The translations under genes were made by a program, and so were the position numbers. The notes below the pieces were generated by a model. It made no database searches. It worked only from the letters and a program-made list of their open reading frames with translations, and had not been told where the DNA came from. A DNA stretch of 13,997 nt from DASYRM01 sp036004405 (GTDB lineage: Bacteria > Acidobacteriota > Vicinamibacteria > Vicinamibacterales > UBA2999). Shown piece after piece: positions 5,503-12,569 of this stretch. The stretch lies in assembly GCA_036004405.1 (NCBI GenBank), contig DASYRM010000232.1, forward strand, positions 1 to 13,997. The letters are read 5' to 3'. Within the stretch, counting starts at the first letter, position 1. The number at the start of each line of letters is the position of its first letter.

Positions 5503-8217
5503 TCACCCGCCAATCGCGGCGAGCCGTGCCACCGCCCGTCTGGCGTCGGGCGCCTCGTCGCCAATCGCGTCGCGCAGGTTGACCACCGCCTCGCGCAGCC
5601 ACCCGCGCGCGGTGTCAACACGCCCCAGGGCGGCTTCGGCGATGCCGAGCTCGAGGAGCGCGGCGCCCATCTGATACGAGTGTTCGAACTGACCCAGATG
5701 GCCGACGGCCATCTGGCGGGCGCGCTCGGCCGTGGTTTTCGCGGTCTCGAACCGGCCCGCGGCGTTCGAAGCCGCCGCGAGAATCGTGACGACAGGGAGC
5801 TTCTCGCGGTCCGGACGGCCGGACGTCTCGAGACGCTCGAGCGCCCGGTTCGCGTACTCGACGGCCTCGGCCGCCTGCCCACGACGCAACGCGGCCAGCG
5901 CCGCAAACCGGTCCACCGCCGCACGCTCGCGGGCCGGCAGCTCGGCCTGCGACGCGGCCACCGACCGCAGGTCGCGAAGTATCGCGTCGGCCGCGTCGAG
6001 CCGGCCCGCTTCCCCGTAGACCCTGGTCGCAATCCCGAGCGCCCAGAACAGGCCCAACGGCGATCCGCCGGTCCGCGCCTTGGCCACGGCTTCATCCACC
6101 GCGGCAATGGCCGCGTCATGGAGGCCGACCGTCGACAGAATGCTGCCGTAGGTGCGGAGCTGCGCCGGCGACGACCCGTGCTCGACGTCGAGTTGGCGGA
6201 CGAGCGCGCGGGCGCGCTGCACCTGCTCCGCTGCGCGCCGCAACTGCCCGCCGGCTTCCAGCGCCACCGCCCAGTTGTTCAGGAGGATCGCCGCGTTGCG
6301 GGTGGCGCCGCGGCCCTGCGCGTCGAGGCTTCGCATGAGCGCGGCATACGCGCGGTCGGAATCGGCGTAACGGTCGGCCGTGCCGTAAGCGCCGGCGAGC
6401 GCCGCCAGCGCGTCGACGTCGCTGCCCGCGGGGCCACGCCGCGCCCGTTCGAGGCGCAGCGACGCCTCGCCGGCCTCGATCGCGTGCGGAGCGTCGCCCT
6501 GCATGTTGGCGGCGATGCTCCGTGCGAGATAGCACGAGGCCTTTTCGGCGACCGCGTCGTCCTCGACGGCGAGAGCCGAGAGCGCGTCCGCGATCAACGT
6601 CGCCGCCCGCGCGTACTCGCCCCGCTCCGCCAGCGCGGTGGCCATCCGGCACCCGGCCAGCGAGCGCAGCCGGACGTCGGGCAACGTGCGGGACTGCTCG
6701 AAGGCCCGCGCCAGATGGTGGCGCCACTGGTCGTACTGGAAGTTCTCGTAATGACGCTCCGCGAGCACCAGCCTCAGATGCACGCTCAGCAGCGGATCCG
6801 TGGCATACCGGCGATCGATGAGGTCTTCTCCGCGCGCCAGGAGGTCGGCATTCGTCAGCGGCTTCTCCGACGGTGTGGCCTCGGACAGGAGGAAGCTGCT
6901 GAAGTCGTTGGTGGCCTCGGCCCGCCGCAGCTCCTCGAGCGCGCGGTTGCGTTCTGCGGCTGACACTCGCGCCTGACGCACGGCAATGCCGGCGCCGAGC
7001 ATCAGGGCGAGCGCCGCCGCCGCTGCAGCCGCCACTTCGAGCCGGTGCCGTGCGGCAAATCTGCGAGTGCGATACCAGACCGAATCCGGCCGTGCCGTGA
7101 CCGGTTCGCGGCGCAGATGCCGACGGATGTCGTCGGCGAACGCCATCACCGTTTGATACCGCTCCGCCGGCGCTTGTTTGAGCGCCTTGGCCAGGATCGT
7201 GTCGAGGTCGCCGCGGCACGCGCGGCGCAGGCGGTCGGGCGTCGTGTCCCGCTCGCGGGCGATCCGCTCCGGATCGGCGGCGCGCCCGGCGGCGTCGCTC
7301 AGCCGCACGGCCTCGTGCTCGGCGAGCGCGCGCAGGGCTGTGGCCTGCGTGGCATCCGGCGGCGCGGTGGGATGAGTGCCGCCGAGAAGCTGGAAAAGGA
7401 GCACGCCCAGCGCGTACACGTCGGTCGCCGTCGTCACCGTGGCGCCCGTGACCTGCTCCGGCGCCGCGTACTCCGGCGTGAGCGCCGCCAGCGTGGCCGT
7501 CGATTGGGCCGGCGAGCCGCTGTCGACGAGCGTGGCAATGCCGAAGTCGAGCAGCTTCACCTGGCCGTGGGTGTCGACGAGCACGTTCGACGGTTTCAGA
7601 TCGCGGTGGACCACCAGGTTGGCATGCGCGTGCGCCACGGCGTCGGCCACCTGCAGGAACAGCTCGAGGCGCGCCTCCACGCTGAGGCGGCGCTCGGCGG
7701 CGTGATGGTCGATGCGCCGCCCTTCGATGTACTCCAGCACCAGAAACGGCTGGCCGCTGGCCGTGACGCCGGCGTCGTGGAGTCGCGCGATGTTCGGATG
7801 TGAGAGACGCGCCAGCAGGGTGCCCTCACGCCGGAACCGATCCTGGCCCACCCGATCGAAGACGGCGAGGTTGATGAACTTGATGGCGACGTGGCCTTCG
7901 AAGCGGCCGTCGCTCCGCCGGGCGAGCCACACCGTGCCCATGCCCCCGCTGCCGATCGGACTCTCCAGCGTGTAGGCGCCGACGATCTGGCCGGCCAGCG
8001 AGGGCGGGGCGGCGGCCGCCGCCGGCAGCGACTCGAGAAAGCTCGACGCCATCACCCGGTCGTGCTCGAGCACGAGCTGCCCCAGCGCGCCGGCCAGCTC
8101 CTCGTCCTCGGCTCGGACGGCCGCCAGAAACACCGGGCGAGCGTCCGGTTCCATCTCCAGCGCTCGGTCGACGAGCGGGCTCAGCTTCGACCAGAACGCC
8201 TGGGTCCAGTGGCGCAT
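5503..8217 (-). CDS. Membrane Ser/Thr protein kinase with C-terminal TPR-like region
   Basis: 904 residues. A short N-terminal helical region (1-75) precedes a complete PknB-type kinase domain (about 81-370): glycine loop I-G-S-G-G-M-G-T-V (88-96), catalytic Lys113 in A-I-K-F, H-R-D-L-K-P-S-N (204-211) with catalytic Asp206, D-F-G (224-226) and A-P-E-Q (252-255). All key residues are present, so it should be active. A hydrophobic Ala/Leu-rich stretch at about 394-414 is the single membrane span. The remaining ~490 residues are alpha-helical, Ala/Arg/Leu-rich and read as degenerate TPR repeats, predicted outside the cytoplasm, probably for ligand or partner sensing. A GAGG-containing ribosome site precedes the ATG at 8217. 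It ends 10 bases from the stop of the convergent sigma-factor gene; the pair may form one signalling module. Confidence 0.93.
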   Translation of the reverse strand: MRHWTQAFWSKLSPLVDRALEMEPDARPVFLAAVRAEDEELAGALGQLVLEHDRVMASSFLESLPAAAAAPPSLAGQIVGAYTLESPIGSGGMGTVWLARRSDGRFEGHVAIKFINLAVFDRVGQDRFRREGTLLARLSHPNIARLHDAGVTASGQPFLVLEYIEGRRIDHHAAERRLSVEARLELFLQVADAVAHAHANLVVHRDLKPSNVLVDTHGQVKLLDFGIATLVDSGSPAQSTATLAALTPEYAAPEQVTGATVTTATDVYALGVLLFQLLGGTHPTAPPDATQATALRALAEHEAVRLSDAAGRAADPERIARERDTTPDRLRRACRGDLDTILAKALKQAPAERYQTVMAFADDIRRHLRREPVTARPDSVWYRTRRFAARHRLEVAAAAAAALALMLGAGIAVRQARVSAAERNRALEELRRAEATNDFSSFLLSEATPSEKPLTNADLLARGEDLIDRRYATDPLLSVHLRLVLAERHYENFQYDQWRHHLARAFEQSRTLPDVRLRSLAGCRMATALAERGEYARAATLIADALSALAVEDDAVAEKASCYLARSIAANMQGDAPHAIEAGEASLRLERARRGPAGSDVDALAALAGAYGTADRYADSDRAYAALMRSLDAQGRGATRNAAILLNNWAVALEAGGQLRRAAEQVQRARALVRQLDVEHGSSPAQLRTYGSILSTVGLHDAAIAAVDEAVAKARTGGSPLGLFWALGIATRVYGEAGRLDAADAILRDLRSVAASQAELPARERAAVDRFAALAALRRGQAAEAVEYANRALERLETSGRPDREKLPVVTILAAASNAAGRFETAKTTAERARQMAVGHLGQFEHSYQMGAALLELGIAEAALGRVDTARGWLREAVVNLRDAIGDEAPDARRAVARLAAIGG

Positions 8218-8244
8218 CGGTGCCCCTCAGGAAGTGATCGAAAT

Positions 8245-8320
8245 CCGGCCGACATTCCCGCCAATCGATCGGACGTCGATGTAATCGCGTCCGGCGCGGG
8301 GTGTCAATGTCGGCTTCCGG
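8245..8320. repeat. Nested inverted repeat between the kinase and PEP-CTERM genes
   Basis: GCCGACATT (8248-8256) is the exact reverse complement of AATGTCGGC (8306-8314), and CCGG flanks both. Inside, CCCGC pairs with GCGGG, and CGGACG (8270-8275) pairs with CGTCCG (8288-8293), all on nearly the same centre. It fills most of the 138-bp divergent intergenic region, so it may be an operator for one or both genes or a dispersed palindrome. No -10/-35 pair was convincing here. Confidence 0.65.
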
Positions 8321-8343
8321 CCGCGGCTTCCGATCACCGTATC

Positions 8344-8350
8344 AGGAGGA
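8344..8350 (+). promoter_or_regulatory. Strong ribosome binding site of the PEP-CTERM gene
   Basis: AGGAGGA, five bases before the ATG at 8356, among the best matches to the anti-Shine-Dalgarno sequence in the window. It decides the start within a much longer open frame. Confidence 0.85.
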
Positions 8351-8355
8351 CCGCA

Positions 8356-8982
8356 ATGACCTTGAAAGCTCTCGTCCTGATCGCGATGCTCGGCGTGGCC
8401 AGTGAGGCCGGCGCGGACGCCATCTACACCTACGCCGGCCACAGCTACACGGACATCGTGGACGTGCCTCTGCCCGGCGGCACCTTCGACACCTCGATGA
8501 GCGTCTCGGGAGAGTTCGGACTGGCGAGTGCCCTGCCCCCGGAGATGCCGGCCACCGACATCACGTCACTGATCACGTCGTTTACCTTCTCAAACGGACG
8601 TAACACGTTGACGAACCTCGCTCCGCTGCTCAACGTCGCGCTGTTCTCCGTCGCCACCGACGCGTTCGGCGCCATCAGCGCCTGGGCCATCTCGATTCAG
8701 CAGCTCGACGCGGTGAACGGCGGCGTCGACGTCATCATTCAGACCGTGAACGATCCCGACATCGGGTTCCCGACGGAGGACCGCGGGCAGCTCGAGGCCT
8801 GCGACCCGATGTTTCTGCCGCGAGGCCTCTGCATAACGCTCGCCGACGTCGCGTCGGTGGGACTCGCAGGCGGCTGGGAGCGCACGGAGTCGGGCACGGA
8901 AACAGGCACGGTTCCCGAACCGGCCACGCTCGGGTTGTGCGCGCTGGGGTTCTGGGCCATTCGCTGCCGCCGCGCCCGCTGA
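8356..8982 (+). CDS. PEP-CTERM sorting domain secreted protein
   Basis: 208 residues. The signal peptide is at the N-terminus (MTLKALVLIAMLGVASEAGADA, cleavage near A-D-A at 20-22). The C-terminus is a textbook PEP-CTERM tail: V-P-E-P-A-T-L-G-L-C at about 186-195, a short hydrophobic helix (L-C-A-L-G-F-W-A-I) and a terminal basic cluster (R-C-R-R-A-R). Such proteins are cut and sorted by an exosortase (EpsH/XrtA type) and are often linked to extracellular polysaccharide. No exosortase gene is in the window. The middle is Asp/Thr/Ser-rich and beta-like, with no recognised catalytic motif; two Cys (C-D-P-M-F-L-P-R-G-L-C) could form a disulphide. Transcribed away from the kinase gene. Confidence 0.9.
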   Translation: MTLKALVLIAMLGVASEAGADAIYTYAGHSYTDIVDVPLPGGTFDTSMSVSGEFGLASALPPEMPATDITSLITSFTFSNGRNTLTNLAPLLNVALFSVATDAFGAISAWAISIQQLDAVNGGVDVIIQTVNDPDIGFPTEDRGQLEACDPMFLPRGLCITLADVASVGLAGGWERTESGTETGTVPEPATLGLCALGFWAIRCRRAR

Positions 8983-9028
8983 GCGCCGGGCCGCCCGCCG
9001 GAATCAGCGCGCGGCTGAGGTTCGGGCG

Positions 9029-9034
9029 TACACT
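9029..9034 (+). promoter_or_regulatory. Possible -10 element giving a leaderless histidine kinase transcript
   Basis: TACACT (four of six matches to TATAAT) ends eight bases before the ATG at 9043, so transcription from it would begin at or next to the start codon. No Shine-Dalgarno sequence is visible there, which fits a leaderless mRNA. No clear -35 was found, so this is tentative. Confidence 0.3.
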
Positions 9035-9042
9035 GTGCGCAC

Positions 9043-11256
9043 ATGCTGCTGCGGTGCGCCGCCGTCGCCTGTCTCTGCTGCCTGCCTGGGCTCGCGGCGG
9101 CGCAGGAGCGTCCGCTGCGTATCGGCAACGTCACCGCCCAGTTCGGCGTGCCGCCGCCGAACTTCGCACCGCTTACGGACTACCTCTCGACGTATCTCGA
9201 CGGACGCCGCTTCGAGGTCGTGCCGCTCAACAGCATCGAGCAGATGCTCGAAGTGGTCGATGCCGGACGGGTCGACTTCGTCATCGCGTCACCGGTGGCG
9301 CTCGTCACCCTGACCACGCGGCACCGCGTCCGGCCGATTGCCACCGTGACGCAGATGGCCGGCGACCGTCTGTCTCCGTTCCTTGCGGGCGCGGTGTTCG
9401 TCAAGAGTGGGCGCCAGGATCTCCAGCTTCTCGAGGACGCGCGCGGGAAGCGCGTGCTGGCGCTGTCGCGGCTGGCGCTCGGGGGCTGGCTGGCGCCCGT
9501 GCGCGAATGGCAAAAGCGCGGGCTCGCCGAGACCGATTTTGGCAGCCTGCAGTTCGACTTCTCCTACCAGGAGGTAGCCGCCAAGGTTTGTACCGGCGCG
9601 GCCGACATCGGCGTACTGCCGGCCAACCGGTTCCACGACTTGCGCAACTCGTGCCCGGGAGGCTTTCGAGTACTCGGCAGCCCGCAGGGGCGGGCAGGGA
9701 GCTTTCCGATCGCCACCAGCACGCCTCTGTATCCCGAGGCCGGGTTCGCCGCGGTGAGCGACCTCGACGAAGACGTGGTCACGCGGGTCACGGTCGCGCT
9801 CCTCGCCATCGACGCCGGCAGCCCGGCGGCGAGAGTCGTTGGCGTCTCGGGCTTCACGGCCCCTCTCAGCTACACACCGGTGCAGCAGTTGATGCAGGAG
9901 CTGCGGGTGGGCCCGTACGAGTCGTTCGGCCGCCTTACGTTCACCCAGGCCGTCCGCCAGCACGCCGGCAAGGTGCTGATCGGCATGATCGCGTTCCTGT
10001 CGGTGCTGCTGCTGGCGTTCGTGCGCTCACAGCGCCTCAACGTGCAGCTGGCGCGTTCGATCGAACAGCAGCGTCAGGCCGAGCACCAGCGGCTGCAGCT
10101 CGAATCGCAGCTGCAGCAGTCGCGCCGCCTCGAGTCGATCGGCCGCGTCGCCGGCGGCGTGGCCCACGATTTCAACAACCTGCTGACGGTCATCAACGGC
10201 TACAGCCAGATCCTGCTGATGGGCCCGCTGACGCCGGACTCCCGCGAGGAGATCGAGCAGATCAATAAGGCGGGCCGCCGCGCGGCGGAGCTGACGAACC
10301 AGCTGCTCACGTTCAGCCGCCGGCAGATCATCGACGTCGTGCCGCTCGATCTGAACACGGTGATCCACGACGCCGAGCCGCTGCTGCGGCGGCTGGCCGG
10401 CGAGGACGTGCAGCTCGTGGTGACACCGGCCCCGCAGCTGGCCCGCACCGACGGCGACGTCAGCCAGACCACCCAGGTGCTGATGAACCTGGTCGTCAAC
10501 GCCCGCGACGCGATGCCCACCGGCGGCCGCATCGACCTCGCCACCGGCAACATCACCGTGCGCGGAGCGGACGGCCATCCCCCGGAGCTGTCGCCCGGCC
10601 AGTACGTCGTGCTGACGGTGAGCGATACCGGCTGCGGCATGAGCGCCGAGACGCGGCAGCACATCTTCGAGCCGTTCTTCTCGACCAAAGGCGAGGCCGG
10701 CACCGGCCTCGGCCTCTCCACCGTGTACGGCATCGTCCGCCAGCGCCAGGGCGCTATCGACGTGTGGAGCGAACCGGGCCTGGGCTCGCGCTTCCAGGTC
10801 TATCTGCCGCAGGCGGCGCACCGGCCCGACGCCGAGCCTGCGGGCGCGCCCGTCGCCGCACACACAGAGGCTCCCGCGGGCGACCGGCGCATTCTCGTGG
10901 TGGAAGACCAGGACGAGGTGCGCGGATTCGCCACCGAGGTCCTGCGCGCCACGGGCTATCAGGTGTTAGAGGCGTCGTCGGGCGACGAGGCCATGCGCTT
11001 GTTCGAAGCGCAGAGCGAGCCGATCGACCTGCTGCTCACCGACGTCGTGCTGCACGGCATGAACGGCCGCGAGGTGGCCGAACAGTTCGTGCGCGTGTTT
11101 CCGGCGGCCAGCGTGCTCTTCACGTCCGGCTACCCCGACGACGTGACCGCCCAGAAAGGCGTCCCGCGCGGCTCGGTGGCGTTCCTGCCCAAGCCCTACT
11201 CTCCCGAAGCGCTCACGTCGCGGGTGGCGGAGCTCTTGAACTCCGCCACGGTTTGA
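9043..11256 (+). CDS. Hybrid sensor histidine kinase with PhnD/TtrS-like periplasmic binding domain and receiver domain
   Basis: 737 residues. Order: signal peptide (1-20, ending L-A-A-A-Q); periplasmic binding-protein domain of the phosphonate/PhnD type (about 25-290; L-R-I-G-N-V-T at 25-31, V-D-F-V-I-A-S-P near 77-84, and a second lobe with G-A-A-D-I-G-V-L-P at 185-193); one membrane span (about 311-327); a coiled-coil linker rich in Gln/Arg/Leu (330-362); a HisKA dimerisation domain with G-G-V-A-H-D-F-N-N-L (phosphoacceptor His375); HATPase domain with N-box N-A-R-D-A-M (486-491), D-T-G-C-G-M (528-533), F-E-P-F-F-S-T-K (542-549) and G-T-G-L-G-L (553-558); and a receiver domain with Asp622, Asp667 and Lys717 (L-P-K-P-Y). 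The architecture resembles TtrS-like sensors, so an anion or small organic ligand is likely but unidentified. No partner regulator is adjacent; the next gene is convergent with no gap. Confidence 0.93.
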   Translation: MLLRCAAVACLCCLPGLAAAQERPLRIGNVTAQFGVPPPNFAPLTDYLSTYLDGRRFEVVPLNSIEQMLEVVDAGRVDFVIASPVALVTLTTRHRVRPIATVTQMAGDRLSPFLAGAVFVKSGRQDLQLLEDARGKRVLALSRLALGGWLAPVREWQKRGLAETDFGSLQFDFSYQEVAAKVCTGAADIGVLPANRFHDLRNSCPGGFRVLGSPQGRAGSFPIATSTPLYPEAGFAAVSDLDEDVVTRVTVALLAIDAGSPAARVVGVSGFTAPLSYTPVQQLMQELRVGPYESFGRLTFTQAVRQHAGKVLIGMIAFLSVLLLAFVRSQRLNVQLARSIEQQRQAEHQRLQLESQLQQSRRLESIGRVAGGVAHDFNNLLTVINGYSQILLMGPLTPDSREEIEQINKAGRRAAELTNQLLTFSRRQIIDVVPLDLNTVIHDAEPLLRRLAGEDVQLVVTPAPQLARTDGDVSQTTQVLMNLVVNARDAMPTGGRIDLATGNITVRGADGHPPELSPGQYVVLTVSDTGCGMSAETRQHIFEPFFSTKGEAGTGLGLSTVYGIVRQRQGAIDVWSEPGLGSRFQVYLPQAAHRPDAEPAGAPVAAHTEAPAGDRRILVVEDQDEVRGFATEVLRATGYQVLEASSGDEAMRLFEAQSEPIDLLLTDVVLHGMNGREVAEQFVRVFPAASVLFTSGYPDDVTAQKGVPRGSVAFLPKPYSPEALTSRVAELLNSATV

Positions 11257-12144
11257 CTAGCGTCTGGTGGCAACCAGACGCATGCGATAGGTATCCACAC
11301 CGGCCGTCGACGACGGCCGATCGGCCTGGCGCTCCGCCGGTCCACCGCCCTCGTCGGCAAGACTCACGTCGAAGCCGGCGCGCTCGAACGGCGACACGAT
11401 CTCCGACGGCGACTCGATCACGTAGCTGCCCTTCCGAATCGCGTACTGATACGCCACCTCGCGGAGCTCCGACACCGCGGCCCCGAGCGGGCCCGGATAC
11501 GCAGTGGCGGCCGCCGCCACCCGGTCGGCGAGCGCACGCGCTTCCTCTTCGGAGTACGACGCCCTCCGCGCCCGCTCGCCCGGCCGCACCCGCTGCGTCG
11601 TCACCACGACGCCGCCGGGCCGCAGCACGGCGTACCAGCGGTCGACGAGCCGCTGCCGCGATGCGGTATCGAAGCGGCCCACGAAGTTGTGCGTGCACAC
11701 CAGATCGAACGGCCGTTCGGCGTGCACCGCCAGCGCGTCGCCGCACACCGGCGTCAGGGCGATGCCGTAGCGATCGGCGTACCACTGGTTGAGACGCACG
11801 GACGTCGCGCACAGATCGACGATCGTCACGTCGAGGGGGCGGCTCCCGAACGCCTCGCGCAGATGCGCCAGCATGGCGTAGTCGGCGCTGCCGGAGATCA
11901 GCACGCGCGGGTGCGCCGGCGCCAGGCGCTCCAGTGTGGCGAGCAGGAACGCGGTGTTGGTGCGAATCGACGTGATGATGTCGAGCAGCCGCAGGTACTG
12001 CCAGATCCGGTGATACCAGAGGCAGCTGTCGGGGGACGCGGGATCGCCCGCGCACAGCGCCGGCGCCAGCAACCAGGCCACCGGCGCGCTCTCGGCCAGC
12101 GGCTCGTCCGGCTTGGTCAGAGACCCGGCCATCCCCGCACCCAT
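11257..12144 (-). CDS. Class I SAM-dependent methyltransferase-like protein
   Basis: 295 residues. A Rossmann-fold methyltransferase pattern is visible: motif I V-L-I-S-G-S-A-D-Y-A-M (81-91), acidic strand 2 V-T-I-V-D-L-C (106-112), G-D-A-L-A-V (135-140), F-D-L-V-C-T-H-N-F-V-G-R-F (146-158), and V-L-R-P-G-G-V-V-V-T-T-Q (173-184) typical of motif III. Motif I has G-S-A-D rather than the usual G-x-G, which appears in some relatives. The substrate is unknown. A tRNA or membrane role cannot be inferred. The ATG at 12144 overlaps the tctB end by 28 bases; an in-frame ATG at 12132 (fifth residue) would overlap by 16. Either way translational coupling to tctB is likely, though the functional link is unclear. 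The stop abuts the histidine kinase stop from the other strand with no spacer, leaving no room for a terminator between them. Confidence 0.85.
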   Translation of the reverse strand: MGAGMAGSLTKPDEPLAESAPVAWLLAPALCAGDPASPDSCLWYHRIWQYLRLLDIITSIRTNTAFLLATLERLAPAHPRVLISGSADYAMLAHLREAFGSRPLDVTIVDLCATSVRLNQWYADRYGIALTPVCGDALAVHAERPFDLVCTHNFVGRFDTASRQRLVDRWYAVLRPGGVVVTTQRVRPGERARRASYSEEEARALADRVAAAATAYPGPLGAAVSELREVAYQYAIRKGSYVIESPSEIVSPFERAGFDVSLADEGGGPAERQADRPSSTAGVDTYRMRLVATRR

Positions 12145-12569
12145 CCCGTCATCACCCCTTCGAAGAGCGGCTGTCCCAGCCCCCGTTCAATGCCGCCCGC
12201 AAGCACCACGAACGCCGCAACGCCGCCCACGAGCGCCGTCCGCCACGACTCCCGCAGCCAGAACCGCTGTGCCACGACCACCGCCGTAGTGCCTCCGATG
12301 ACGAAGCCGCCCGCGACGATCGCCAGCACGAAAGCGATGAACCACGCGAACCCCGCGGCCTGACCCGAGCGCGAACGGCTGCCGGCGTGATCGCCGCCGC
12401 GTCCGGCGCGCCACTCCCGCTGCACCTCCCACACCGCGAGCAGCGCGGCGGGAATGCCGATGGTGAGCGGCATCAGGCGCGCCGCCGCGGGATATCCGCT
12501 GGCAATCGCCACCATGGCCACGAACACCACGAGCAGCGTCACGGCGACGGCGAGCTCAGGCCGCCGCAC
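12117..12569 (-). CDS. tctB: Tripartite tricarboxylate transporter small membrane subunit (TctB family)
   Basis: 150 residues, GTG start. It has four hydrophobic segments: about 8-26, 33-48, 73-93 (G-F-A-W-F-I-A-F-V-L-A-I-V-A-G-G) and 112-126, matching the four-helix TctB/DUF1468 layout. An Arg/Gly-rich cytoplasmic loop (50-70) separates the two halves. TctB works with the large TctA channel and a periplasmic TctC binding protein to import citrate-like or other carboxylates, driven by an ion gradient. The assignment rests mainly on membrane topology and direct overlap with tctA (14 bases). GGAG lies six bases before the GTG. The following methyltransferase gene overlaps its 3' end. Confidence 0.82.
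   Translation of the reverse strand: MRRPELAVAVTLLVVFVAMVAIASGYPAAARLMPLTIGIPAALLAVWEVQREWRAGRGGDHAGSRSRSGQAAGFAWFIAFVLAIVAGGFVIGGTTAVVVAQRFWLRESWRTALVGGVAAFVVLAGGIERGLGQPLFEGVMTGWVRGWPGL

Noticed and set aside
5458..6963. 501-codon plus-strand open frame opposite the kinase gene
   Set aside because: Low-complexity Arg-rich product with no domain, entirely antisense to the TPR region of the kinase.
10027..10863. Minus-strand frame opposite the histidine kinase
   Set aside because: No family features; antisense to the intact HisKA/HATPase domains.
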